In this document: piece by piece, positions 12,111 to 24,122 of the stretch
How the letters are laid out: each line of letters opens with the position of its first letter
Numbering within the stretch: the first letter of the stretch is position 1
Assembly: GCA_014898415.1 (NCBI GenBank)
Contig: RCTD01000001.1
Coordinates: 1,674,001-1,738,000, forward strand
Length of the DNA: 64,000 bases
Source: Stromatinia cepivora
Lineage: Eukaryota > Ascomycota > Leotiomycetes > Helotiales > Sclerotiniaceae
Direction: 5' to 3'
The notes under the pieces: generated by a model
The model's database searches: none
What the model was told of the DNA's origin: nothing
What the model saw: the letters and a program-made list of their open reading frames with translations, nothing else
Made by a program: the position numbers and the translations under genes

Positions 12111-12327
12111 TATCAGGATAATTATATATAGAGAAATAAGGTTTATTAATGAATGTATAGAATTGTTAATATGTTTTGATTTACTTAAAGAGCTAGAATC
12201 TATAAAGAGTAAAGATCTATATAATGATGTATGCTGAGGCATTAATGCGAGCACTAGTGCTCACATGATCCTTACCATCCTTACCATCCTTACCATCCTT
12301 ACCATGCACGTGATTCATATTCCGACA
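12111..12327 (-). repeat. 5' LTR of Copia-1 copy C1
   Basis: This is the partner of 3402-3618, also 217 bp. The left end in window orientation is mutated (TATCAGGATAATT for TGTCGGGATAACT). The right end ATTCCGACA is intact and is followed by the ATACT duplication. It carries four CCTTACCAT units. Confidence 0.9.
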
Positions 12328-12332
12328 ATACT

Positions 12333-15300
12333 TATCGATTAAAAGTATTTATTGATTTTGAAGCAAATAGATTTGTTTTTATTAATATTATATTCCTTAA
12401 TTGTTTATTTCCTATATTTAAATCAAGAATTATATTATTTGAAACTTTAATTAAAATTAAAGAGTATAATGATATATAAGGTTATATTATTATCTATTTC
12501 ATATTCCTTAATTTAATGATTGATAATTGTAAATAATCTTTTGTCCCTTTTTTTATTATTAAATTAAAGAGTTATAATGTTATTTTAAATAGATTTTAAT
12601 TATTAGAGATTTAAACAAAGTTCGATTATTTCAATTAATATTTCGAATAATTTAAAAAGAAATTCTGTATTATCTTCTATTCGAATAATTTCTTTGTTAT
12701 TTAATTATTCCTTTGCAAATAGAAAATCGATCGATTAGCTTAACAAAATACTGATCGATAAAATAAACAACTTGAAGAATATTGAAATCGAAGAGATTTA
12801 CAATTGAACAGATCAATCGCAATTGGTAATATATAATAAAAACCTTCAAATATAAATGCAATACAGATTTTTGTTAAAAAGAAAGAAACCCCGATTTCTT
12901 TCGAATTCAATCTATCTTCTTTTTAATCAATTATATTATTATTATAGATTTACAAATACCTCCCCTGTATATTACCCGAAGTTCTCGATTTATATATACT
13001 CAAATCCGATAAATTCCAATTAGAATACAAAAAAGACGAATAAACTGAATTCTTTATTATTACTTTGAAAGAATTCGATGATATAATAGACTCCTAATAA
13101 AACGAATGATATATAAAAGAAAGAATATTGATTATTTTGACCGAATTTAAGAATATAAAAGTTCAAAAAAAACTCGATTGAATATTAACCGAAATCGATT
13201 CAGAATCCGAAATATCATTTGAATATCGATAATATCATTGAACCTTTTCCAAATATAAATCAAATATTTTACTTTCTAATCGATTTTATAATCATAAAAT
13301 TATATTAAAAGATAAAAAAGAACAAGTTTTATATTATAATCTACTTTATAAAATATCTCTAGAACAATTAGAAGTTGTCAAAAAATATATTATGAATAAT
13401 TTTAGTAAAGGTTTTATTGAATTTAATTAAATCTTTTATATTGTATTTATTCTATTCGTTAAAAAACCCAATAATAATTTGAAGTTTTATATAAACTTCA
13501 GATTATTGAATTCCTTGATATATAAAGATCGGTATCCCCTTCCTTTAATCGATAAAATATTTTCTTAACTTTCTAATATTAAAATCTTTATCAAACTCGA
13601 TATTCGTTAAACTTTCTATTACATAAAAATGAATTCTATTTCGGAAGAATATACTACTTTTCGAATCCGATATGAATTATACAAATACAAGATTGTATTA
13701 TTTGGATTAACAAATGATCTTACAATCTATCAGTATTATATGAATAATGTTCTATTCGATTATCTAAACATCTTCTATACAGTATACCTTGATAATATTC
13801 TAATCTATTCCGAGAACAAAAAAGAGCATCAAATTTATATTAAACTAATTCTCGAATAATTAGAAGCTATTAGTTTATAAACGGATCTTAAGAAATACAA
13901 ATTCAATATTATACGCATTAAATATTTGGGCTTTATTATCTTTATTAAAGAAGTAAAGATGGATCTTGAAAAGATTGAGATAATTGAGAATTGGACTTTT
14001 CTAACAATAATGAAAGGGATCTAATCATTCTTTGGTTTTTGTAATTTTTATTAATAGTTCATTAAGGATTACAGTATAATAACGAAACCCTTCAATGAAT
14101 TTTTCAAGTAAATATTAAGTTTATATTCGATGAAGTATGCCAAAATGTATTCAATATCTTGAAGAAAAAGCTTATCTCCATTCCGTTCTTGTAATATTAT
14201 AATTATCGATTCCTTTATATATTCAAAACAGATATATCCGATAAAGTAATTACTAGTATATTATCACAATAATATAACAAAGATTAATTTCCTGTAACTT
14301 ATTTCTTCAAAACCATAATTATTGCTGAATTGAATTACAAAGTTCATAATAAGGAAATACTATCAATCATTCGATTTTTCAATTATTGAAAAACGGAACT
14401 CATTGGTTTATCATATAAAATCAAGGTTTATATCGATTATAAGATCCTCGAATATTTCATAATTATTAAGATTCTCAATACCCAATAAATTCACTAAACA
14501 GAAATTCTAGCCGATTATAATTTCATCATTATATATCGCTTTAAAAAAGATAACTCTTTCACCGATACTTTAACCCATCGGATTAATGAATTGGATTTTC
14601 AGAATTATATTAAAAAGAAAAATCATTTTCAATAATTTATTAAAAACAACCAAGTTGATATCGAAATCATAAAAGAAACTTTACGAAAGTATTATTCAAA
14701 CAAAACAGTAATTACTAATATTGATTTGAATAAAATCGCTCTTCGATTTGATTTAATTAATTATATTATCAAAGCAAATAAAATTATAAATAACTTATTA
14801 ATATTCAGAATATAAATTATTAAAAATTACAAGTATATATTATTCTAAAATGACTTTTTGCTTTACAATAACTATTTAATAATATTTGATATCAATAATC
14901 TTCGAATTTATCTGATTCATGAAACCTATAATTCCATTTTCATTATTCATTCTGATACAAATAAAATCTATCTTTTATTATCTCAACGATATTATTGATT
15001 CAGAATGTATGATATTATAATCAGATATATATACAATTGTTATATTTATAAATACAATTCTGTTCTATATAATTGTATCCTTGATTTATTATATTTATTT
15101 CAAATTCTTGATCGAATATAGTAATATATTATTATAGATTATTATAATTTTAATAAAAATAAATACGGATATAATAATATTTTAATCATTATTGATCGAT
15201 TAATAAAATAAATCATCTCTATATCTTATTACAAATTAATCGATATTTGAATTTAAGTATAATTATATCTCTATTATATATATCGATATTATAATCCCCC

Positions 15301-16318
15301 TAACATTATAATATCGGATCGCAACCCTCAATTTATATTATAATTCTAAAAGGAATTCAATCAAATCCTAGAAACCGATCTCAAATTATCCATTACTTAT
15401 CATCCCCAAATCGATGATCAAATTGAGATCTATAATCAATATCTTTAATAGCGATTAAGATCGTTTATTAGTTATTATTAAAACGATTAATCAGAATTCC
15501 TATTTATAATGGATTACGCGTAATTTACTCTTCTATATAACTCTTTAGGAAAACTTATACCCTACAAAACCTTATACAAATATATACCGAAATGTATATA
15601 GGAATAAAAAGAAGATATTAATAAACCAACAAACAATATAAATATATATAATACTTATATATATATAGAACATAATAAATTAGCTTTCGTACAAACAAAA
15701 GAAAGCCTATTATATATCCAAGCCAAGATATTAAAATCCACGAATACTTATCGATATAAAATCGATTTAGATATCGAAGATTATATATAATTCAATATAA
15801 AGAGTTACTCTATTCAAAAACCATCTAAGAAACTGGATTTCCCGATTCAAAGAAGATTCAAGATTATTAATCGATCTAAGAGTTTTTTTAAGTTCGAATT
15901 CCCGATTACAATGAAAATTCATTCTATCTTCTCTTCAGATCGATTACACAAGGTATATAACGATCCTTTTCCTAATCAGATATTCGAATTATTTTCGTTT
16001 ATTAATATAACTGATAATTCAGAATAGAAAATGAAGAAGATTCTAATAATAAAGAAAACACGAAAAACTTTATTATATAGAGTTTTATAACTTAATAACG
16101 ATATTGATCTTATCTGATATCCTATTTCCGATCTTAAAACATTATTATATCTCCTATATAATTTTCATTTGATCAATTCAATATTACTTGATTCTTTTAA
16201 TCGATTAATTGATTGGATAAGGCTTTATGAAAATGAAGAAGATGATTATAATCATATAGATAACGATTTACCTATGAAACTAAAGGAAAGAAAAATGTTC
16301 TTCAATTCAGCAGACTAG
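12333..16318 (+). pseudogene. Gypsy-1 copy A pol (RT, RNase H, integrase, chromodomain-like tail)
   Basis: Domains run in Ty3/Gypsy order on the plus strand. Reverse transcriptase is at about 13440-14060, with KPNNNLKFYINFRLLNSL, and its active site is YLDN at 13785-13796, so the second Asp of YLDD is lost. RNase H is at about 14190-14560. The integrase zinc region is near 14700-15000. The integrase core has IIIDRLIK at about 15195 and SDRNPQFI at about 15315, then YHPQIDDQIEI at about 15400-15430. A C-terminal region has a chromodomain-like block near 16030-16160 and ends at TAG 16316-16318. More than ten in-frame TAA/TAG codons replace Gln or Trp, so the gene is dead. Confidence 0.88.
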
Positions 16319-16554
16319 ATGTTATGATTTTATGATAATATATATGTATATAATCGCGAAAGGATCGAAAACCCATACAAATTCGAAGAAATTTGATCGT
16401 ATACATATATAATCCGAACTCCATACAATAGACGAACTATCACCACCAAGACAATACGAAGGCAATATATTTCAAAAACTCATGCCTATTATTTCAAAAA
16501 TCATACAAAAGGGAAGCTTGAATATAATAAGAACGAAATGTAATGTCACCCCTA

Positions 16555-16860
16555 TCGATTTCATTCAATTTGATTGATTTGGTCAATTTGATCAATTAAT
16601 TTGATCGATTTCGGAATTGATTATATTAACCATCTATCATCATTATACTATAATTTAATCTTTTTCTTTTTTTTATTGAAACTTTTTCCTTTCAAAGATT
16701 CCCTAAATCAAGGAGAATATGAATCAATATTAATTTAACCAATTGATGAATGATTTGATTGATTTGGTTAATTCATTCGTCATTTTGGTCAATTTGGTCA
16801 ATTTCCAATAAATTGATCAAATCAACCAAAATGATCAATCTAATTGATTTAGAATTTATG
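16555..16860. repeat. TTGAT/GGTCAATTT repeat array in the Gypsy-1 3' untranslated region
   Basis: Between the pol stop (16318) and the polypurine tract lies about 600 bp without coding signal. Its second half is a dense array of short, partly palindromic units (TTGATTGATTTGGTCAATTT, TTGATCAAATCAACC). The mirror copy in B is 17395-17705. Copy F keeps only a shortened version (about 60535-60650). Confidence 0.7.
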
Positions 16861-16934
16861 AACCTTTACAAAACCTGGTTTCCGATAGAATAGCAATGGA
16901 ATAAAGAAATGAAACGCTTGGGGGCGAGCTTTTC

Positions 16935-16949
16935 TGAAGGGGGGGGTAG
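16935..16949 (+). other. Polypurine tract of Gypsy-1 copy A
   Basis: CTGAAGGGGGGGGTAG immediately precedes the 3' LTR TGTTATGAATCG. This purine-rich primer site for plus-strand DNA synthesis fixes the sense direction of the family. The same tract in reverse is seen at 17294-17308 (copy B) and 60433-60450 (copy F). Confidence 0.88.
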
Positions 16950-17229
16950 TGTTATGAATCGTGAATTATAAAAGGCTAATTATGTGATACTCTATCTTCT
17001 ATATCAATTTATGAGTTGATCATTTGTATGTATATATTACGAATTATACAATTTAATATGGTAAAATGGTGACCCTAATAACGCATATATACAATCCCGC
17101 AGTCTACAAATGGGTATTTGTGTATATATATCTAGTCACTCTTTACGAGCCATAGTTCTTCAGTTGTAGATTCTAAGGAATATAATTGACCCTGTTTATT
17201 CAGCTCTACTACGGCTCTTGTGCGTCACA
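16950..17229 (+). repeat. 3' LTR of Gypsy-1 copy A
   Basis: 280 bp, TGTTATGAATCGTG to TTGTGCGTCACA, followed by TTAAT. Its right half is nearly free of RIP-type changes, its left half is not. Confidence 0.92.
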
Positions 17230-17234
17230 TTAAT

Positions 17235-17293
17235 TGGTATAGAAGATAAGAGGTATCATGTGATTAGCCTTCTGTAGTTTACGATTCGTGATA
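17235..17293 (-). repeat. Proximal 59 bp of the copy B 3' LTR
   Basis: It completes the LTR piece at 1059-1285 and is separated from it by copy A and the TTAAT duplication. It ends GATTCGTGATA next to the reversed polypurine tract ACTCCCCCTTCGG. Confidence 0.85.
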
Positions 17294-17394
17294 TTACTCC
17301 CCCTTCGGAAAAGCTCGCCCTCGAATATTTTATTCCTCTGCTTTATTACTATTTCATCAGAAATTAGATTTTATAAAGGTTTATAAGCTCTAAA

Positions 17395-17705
17395 TCAATT
17401 AGATTGGTCATTTTGGTTGATTTAATCAATTTATTAGAAATTGATCAAATTAACCAAAATAATTGATCAAATTGATCAAAATGATAAATGAATTAACCAA
17501 ATTGACTAAATCGTTCATCAATTGATTAAATTAATATTGACTTATATTCTTCTTGATCTGGGGACCTTTGAAAAGAAAAAGTTTCAATAGAAAAGGAAAG
17601 GAAATTGAATTATAATATAGTAATAATGGATGATTAATATAATCAATTCCGAAATCGATTAAGTTAATCGATCAAATTGATCAAATCAATCAGATTGAAC
17701 GAAAT
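17395..17705. repeat. TTGAT/GGTCAATTT repeat array in copy B
   Basis: Reverse-complement counterpart of the array at 16555-16860, in the 3' untranslated region of copy B (17309-17948). Nothing else is seen in that stretch. Confidence 0.65.
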
Positions 17706-17948
17706 CGATAAGGATAACATTATATTTCGTTTTTACTATATTCAAGTTTCTCTTTTTGTATAATTTTTAAAATAATAATAAGTATAAGATTTTAATATAT
17801 TACCTTTATATTATTTTAGTAATAGCAGTTTATCTATTATATAAAGTTCGGACTATATATATATACAATCAAATTCCTTCGAATTTGTATAAGTTTTCAA
17901 TTCTTTCACAATCATATATATATATATATCATTATAAAATCATAACAT

Positions 17949-20900
17949 TTAATCTACTAAATTAAAGAATACTTTTTTTTCTTTTAGTTTCATAAATGAA
18001 TTATTATTTATATAATTATAATTATTCTTTTTGTTTTTATAAAGCTTTATTCAATCAAATAATCGATTGGAAGAATCAAGTAATATTGAATTGATCAGAT
18101 GAAAATCATATAAGAAGTGTGGTAATATTTTAAAATTGGAAGTAGGATATTAGATGAGATCAGTATTGTCATTAAGTTACGAAACTCTATATAATAGGGT
18201 TTTTTGTGTTTTCTTTATTATTAGGATTTTCTTCATTTTCTATTCCGAATTATTAATTATATTAATAGACGGAGGTAATTCGAATATTTGATTAGGAAAA
18301 GGATTGTTGTATACTTTGTATAATCGATTTGAAGGGAAAATAGAATGAATTTTCATAATCGGGAGTTCGAATTTGAAAAAGCTTCCAGATCGATCAATGA
18401 TTTTGAATCTTCCTTAGATTGGGAAATCCAGTTTCTTGAATGATTTTTGAATAGAATAACTTTTTATATTGAATTATATATAATCTCCGATATCGAAATC
18501 GATCTTTCGTTAATGAATGTTTATAGATTTCGATATTTTGATTTGGATATACAATAAGTTTTCTTTGGTTCGCATAAGAATCAATTTATTGCGTTCTGTA
18601 TATAAGCGAGTATTATATATATTAATATCTTCCTTTCATTCCTATATACGTTTCGGTGTATGCCTGTATAGAGTTTCGTAGGGTGTGAGTCCTTCTAAAG
18701 AGTTGTATGGAAGAGTAAGTTATATGTAATCCATTATAAATAGGAATTCTGATTAATCGTTTTGATAATAGTTAACAAACAATCTTAATCATTGCTGAAG
18801 ATATTGATTATAAATCTCAGTTTGATTATTGGTTTGAGAATAATGAGCAATGGATAGTTTAAAGTTAGTTCTTAGGATTTGACTGAATTCTTTTTAGAAT
18901 TATAAGATAAATTGAAGGCCGCGATCTGATATTATAATATTAGAGGGATTATAATATCGATATATATGATAAAGATATAATTGTATTTGAATTCGAGTAT
19001 CGATTGATTTGTAATAAGATATGAAAATAGTTTGCTTTGTTAATTGATCAATAATAATTAAAATATTATTATATCTGTATTTATCTTTATTAAAACTACA
19101 ATAATCTATAATAATGTATTACCATATTCGATTAGAAATCGGAAATGAATGTAATAAACCGGGGGTACAATCATATAGAACAGAACTGTATTTGTAGATG
19201 TGACAATTGTATATATATCTGACTATAGTATTGTATATTCTAGATTAATAGTATTGTTGAGATAATAAAAAGTAGGTTTTGTTTGTACCAAAATAAATAA
19301 TGGAAATGGAATTGTAGACTTTACGAATTAGATAGGTTCGAAGATTGTCGATATCGGATATTATCAGATGATTATTGTAGAACAAAAGATCATTTTGAAG
19401 AGATATATACTTATGATTTGAGGTAGCTTGTATTCTAAGTATTAACAAATTATCTATAGTTTTATTTATTTCGATAATATAATTAACTAGATCGAATCGA
19501 GGAACGATTTCATTTAAATCGATACTAATAATCGTTATTTCGTTTGAGTAGTATCTTCGTAAGGCTTTTTTTTATGATTTCGATATCAATTTGATTATCT
19601 TTAATAAGCTATTGAAGACGATTTTTCTTTTTGATATAGTTCTGAAGGTTCAATTTATCGGTCCAACAGGTTAGAGCATCAGCAAGGGAGTTATTCTTTT
19701 CAGAACAATATATAATGATAAAATTATAATCGGTTAATACTTCTGCTCAACAAACTTATCGGGCATTAAAAGTTTTGGTAATCATGAAATATTCGAGGGT
19801 TTTGTAATCAATATAAATCTTGATTTTATATAATGAACTAATGAATTCTGTTTTCCAATAGTTGAGAAATCGAATGATTAATAGTATTTCCTTATTGTGA
19901 ATTTTGTAATTCAATTCAGCGGCAATTATGGTTTTAGAGAAATAAGTTATGGAAAATCAATCTTCGTTATATTATTATAATAATATATTAGTAATTATTC
20001 TATCGGATATATTTATTTCGAATATATAAAGGAATCGGTAATTATAATATTATAAAAGTAAAACGGAAATAAGCTTTTTCTTCAAGATATTAAATATGTT
20101 TTGGTATACATTGTCGAAATCGAATTTAATATTTGCTTTAATGAGTTCGTTAAAAAATTTCGTTATTATATTGTAATCCTTAATGAACCATCGATAAAAA
20201 TTACAAAAACCGAAAAATAACTAGATCTCTTTTATTATTATCGGAAAAATCCAATTTTCAATTACTTCAATCTTTTTAAGATCTATCTCTATTTCTTTAA
20301 TAAAGATAATAAAGCCTAAATATTTAGTATATATAATATTGAATTCACATTTCTTAAGATCCGCTTATAGACCAATAATTTCTAATTGTTCGAGAATTAG
20401 TTTAATATAAGTCTAATACTCTTTTTCATTCTCGAAGTAGATTAGAATATCATCGAGATATATTATATAGAAGATATCTAGATAATCAAATAGAATATCA
20501 TTCATATAATACTAATAGATTACAGAACTATTTATTAATCCGAATAATATCGGGTTCAGAAGGTAGTATACTTTTCCGAAACAGGATTCATTTTTATATA
20601 GTGGAAAATTTAATGAATATCGAGTTTAGTAAAAACTTTAGTATTGGAAAACCGGGAAAGCGTTTTGTTGATTAAAGAGAGGGGATACCGATCTTTATCT
20701 ATCAAAGAATTTAATAATCTGAAGTTTATACAGAATCTCAGGCTACTATTAGGTTTTCTGATGAATAGGATAAATATCATATAAGAAACTTGATTAGATT
20801 CAACGAAATCTTTATTGAGATTATTTATAATATACTTTTTAACGACTTTCAATTATTCTAAAGATATTTTATAAAGCGAACTATAATATAAAACTTTTTC

Positions 20901-21890
20901 TTCTTTGCCTTTTAATATAATTTTATAATTATAAAATTAATTAAAAAATAAAATGTTTGATTCATATTTGGAAAAAGTTTAATAATACTATCGATATTCA
21001 AATGATATTTTAGATTCTGAATCGATTTCAATTAATACTTGATTGAATCTTTTTCAAACTTTTGTATTCTTGAATTTAGTAAAAGTAATCAATATTCTTT
21101 CTTTTGTATATTATTTGTTCTATTGAAAATCTATTATATTATCGAGTTCTTTTAAAGTAATAATAAAGAGTTCAATTTGTTTATCTTTTTTGTATTCTAA
21201 TTAGAACTTATCGGATTTAAATATATATAGATCGAGAATTTCAGACGATATACAAAAAAGATATTCGTGAATCTGTAATAATAATGTAATTGATCAAAAA
21301 GAAAATGAATTGAATTTGAAGGGAATCGGGACTTCTTTCTTTTTAACAAAAGTCTATATTATATTTATATTTGAAGATTCTTATTATATATTATTAACTG
21401 CAATTGATCTGCTCAATTGTAAATCTCTTCGATTCCAATATTTTTCGAATTGATCATTTCATCGATCAGTATTTTATTGAATTAATCGATCGATTTTCTG
21501 TTTGCGAAAAGATGATTGAATAATAAAGAGATTATTCGAATAAGAAATAGTACGAGATTTTTCTTTAAGTTATTCGAGATATTGATTGAAGCAATCGATC
21601 TTCGCTCGGATCTCTAATAATTAAAATCTATTTAAAATAATATTATAACTCTTTAATTCAATAATAAAGAAAAGAACAAAAGATTATTTACAATTATCGA
21701 TCATTAAATTAAAAAATGTAAAATAGATAATAGTATAATCTTATATATCATTATACTCTTTGATTTTAATCGAAATTTCAAACAATATAATTCTTGATTT
21801 AAATATAAGAAATAAACAAGTAAGAAATATAATATTAATAAAAGCAAATCTATTTACTTCAAAATTAATAAATACTCTTAATCGATAAAT
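17949..21890 (-). pseudogene. Gypsy-1 copy B pol
   Basis: Same domain order as copy A. The integrase zinc region is clearest at 19448-19245 (RTYLIRKVYNSISIIYFG). The RT start is open at 20852-20610 with FIRKPNSSLRFCINFRLLNSL and DRYPLSLINK. The catalytic YLDD box at 20449-20460 is intact, unlike copy A. The stop codon corresponds to 17949-17951. Many RIP-type stops remain elsewhere, so no complete protein could be made. Confidence 0.85.
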
Positions 21891-21892
21891 AT

Positions 21893-23561
21893 AATCATTC
21901 TTTAAAAGATTGTAAAGAAAAGTAAATGCTTCTCCTTCTATAAAATTTATCAGATCAAGAAATCTTATATTTTGTATAATGCTTAAAATGAAAATAGAGT
22001 TTAAATGTTTGGTTTTAAATGCTTTTCTTTTGCTAAATAAATATTCTATATAACTTCAATTATAGATTCTGAATTGAAGTCTTCTTCAACATTCCGATAT
22101 TCTTTGAATTCTTCTGTTTCTTCTTATATTGTTTCGATTTTATTAAGATTATCGATACAAAGCATTGATATATATACTATCTCAGGAAAAAAAGAAGGCA
22201 ATAAGTATTTGAAGTTCGAATAATTATTGGGTACAATGGAGTTTGTATATTCGGAAGGAGTATTCCAAGATGGAAACAGTTTCAGGAATATAGAGATTTC
22301 AAGATTAGAGTTATTAAGACTCCAAAAGGATTGTAAAGGATTCGTAGTAATTATTGATTTGCGAATAGCTATAGGAGCATTTTATTTAATATAATATCGA
22401 TTTCGTTTTTGTAATGAAATTTCATTTTGATTTACTTTAATGAATATATTCGCGAATTCTTTTGTAATCTTATAATCCTTAATAGGTATAATTACTATTC
22501 GCGAAAAAAAAACGGAAATCTTTTATTTAAGATTTCTGAATAAGACTCTATCATTAGTAATATTTATTTGGGTAATCAATAATCTGAATTTCCTATATTA
22601 TTTTAGAAAATTATTATATTAAATTGTATAAGATATAATCTATATCTCGTATTAAAAACAAATATCATCAACTTCAATCGAGTTCCGATAAATCGCTATA
22701 AACTATTCGATCAATTCGAATACTATAAATCAAAGCATTCGTATATAAAAAGTATAATAATATACTTATACTTCTGATTCGATTTGATCGATTATATATA
22801 TATAATATTGCGTTTTACTTTTAAATAATATAGTATATAGCTTGAATTGTGATTAATACAGGAATAAGATTTTAATCAATTAGATTGGCTTCTTGAATAA
22901 AGAAACCCCTGATTATTATATAGATTGTCATTTTTTAAAGAGGAAGAAGAATTATCGAAGAACTCTAGATGATCAGATTATTTAATCAAAGTTTTCTTCC
23001 TTTGACCTCGGAATCTTTAAGTTTACTTGGATGAAGATCTTTGATTCTCGATTAAGAGAATAAGAAGAGTTCTAGGTATTATTATTGATCTGGATGCTTA
23101 TATAAGTATTATTTGAGGTTTAAAAAAAGATTATACTATTCTAGAGTTTATTATTATTATAACTTTCAATTATCGATTCTTTTCTTTTAAACTTATAATT
23201 ATTGTATAAAGATCTTATAATTATAATAATGTATCGGAATATGAATCACGTGCATGGTAAGGATGGTAAGGATGGTAAGGATCACGTGCGCGCTAGTGCT
23301 CGCGCTAGTGCCTCGGCATGCACCATTATATAGTTCTTCACCCTCCATAGTTTCTAGCTCTCTAGGCAAATCAAAACGTATTAATAACCACAGAGTTCTA
23401 TACGTTCGTTGATAAGCTTCACTTCCCCGTATACAGTTATCCCGACATAATGAATTGGGAGGAGCAATTGAATTATTAGAAATATCGGTTTTATATATTG
23501 GAATTTTCTTCTTATTAGTTTTCTTTCTTCCAATAGTAACATTATTCAAGCCTGTATTCAT
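21893..23561 (-). pseudogene. Gypsy-1 copy B gag-like region
   Basis: Start MNTGLNNVTIGRKK at 23561, conserved with copy A. The frame is interrupted after about 37 codons by the solo Copia-1 LTR and later by numerous stops. The gag assignment is by position only. The continuous 120-codon frame here runs from gag into the LTR and is an accident of the insertion. Confidence 0.45.
23232..23447 (-). repeat. Solo LTR of Copia-1 with TAATG target duplication
   Basis: 216 bp, TATCGGAATATGAATC to TTATCCCGACA, with TAATG on both sides (23227-23231 and 23448-23452). Copy A has the empty site (near 1955-1965). It is far less mutated than the DNA around it: CACGTG, CGCGCTAGTGC and CCGACA are intact. It is best explained by LTR-LTR recombination that removed a complete element. 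Confidence 0.92.
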
Positions 23562-23838
23562 ATTTTCTTCGAAGGATTATTAAAATATTTGAAAAGAAGG
23601 AGAGAGTTCTTTAGAATAGATTTTCGAAGATTCGAAGTGTATAGGAAGAGAAGTTTATTGTATTATGAAAGTAATGGTATACTTCTAAAAGGATTTATCT
23701 TTGTTGATTAGATTGAAATAGATTTTTTTTCTTTGAATATAACGTTTGTAAAAGTTCATTTAAGAAGATATTATTGAAGTGAGATATTATTTGGGAGGCT
23801 ATCAGATGACTAAACGTTTGTAAATGAATTATAGATAA

Positions 23839-24122
23839 TATAATATATAAAAGCTATAATAAAACTGAATAAATAGAATCAATTATATTTCTTAAAATCT
23901 ACAATTGAAGAATTATAGCTTGTAAAAAGCGATTAAATATATATATACACAAATATCTATTTATGAGCTGCGGAGTTATACGTATGTATTATTAGAGTCA
24001 TCATTTTACCATACTAAATCGTATGATTCGTAACGTATGTGCACGGACGATCAGCTCATTAATTGATATGGGAGATAAGAGGTATCACGTGATTAGCATC
24101 CTGTGGTTCACGATTCGTGACA
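23839..24122 (-). repeat. 5' LTR of Gypsy-1 copy B
   Basis: 284 bp. The right end is intact (GATTCGTGACA) and the left end strongly mutated (TATAATATATAAAAG for TGTGACGCACAAGAG), every change being a C/T or G/A transition. Confidence 0.85.

Larger units (their letters stand above)
3402..12327 (-). mobile_element. Copia-1 copy C1, nested in Gypsy-1 copy A
   Basis: Two 217-bp LTRs (3402-3618 and 12111-12327) and a perfect ATACT target duplication (3397-3401 and 12328-12332) bound it. Copy B shows the corresponding empty site near 21890. Coding runs on the minus strand in Ty1/Copia order: gag, protease, integrase, reverse transcriptase, RNase H. Without the Fot1 insertion (8611-10796) the element is about 6.74 kb. 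It is full length, unlike its relative C2 (44943-50414), which lacks protease and integrase. Confidence 0.93.
1286..17229 (+). mobile_element. Gypsy-1 copy A, LTR retrotransposon carrying a nested Copia element
   Basis: The element is bounded by 280-bp LTRs at 1286-1565 and 16950-17229 and flanked by the 5-bp duplication TTAAT (1281-1285, 17230-17234). It has a polypurine tract just before the right LTR and Ty3/Gypsy pol motifs on the plus strand. Its own sequence is about 7.0 kb. The rest of the 15.9 kb span is Copia-1 copy C1 (3402-12327) with a Fot1 element inside it. Target duplication, LTR termini and domain order are all as expected for an intact insertion that was later mutated by RIP-type transitions. 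Confidence 0.92.
17235..24122 (-). mobile_element. Gypsy-1 copy B, inverted and tail-to-tail with copy A
   Basis: This is a minus-sense copy with its 5' LTR at 23839-24122 and a mutated but aligned interior. The polypurine tract is at 17294-17308. The 3' LTR was split by insertion of copy A: its first 59 bp are here and the remaining 227 bp are at 1059-1285. A solo Copia-1 LTR (23232-23447) lies in its gag region. Copies A and B thus form very large inverted repeats converging at 17230. Copy B abuts the Gypsy-2 copy J1 on the right, but no matching duplication is seen on its left. Confidence 0.88.

Noticed and set aside
23199..23561. 120-codon minus-strand open frame
   Set aside because: Chimera of the start of Gypsy-1 gag and an inserted solo LTR; not a real fusion gene.
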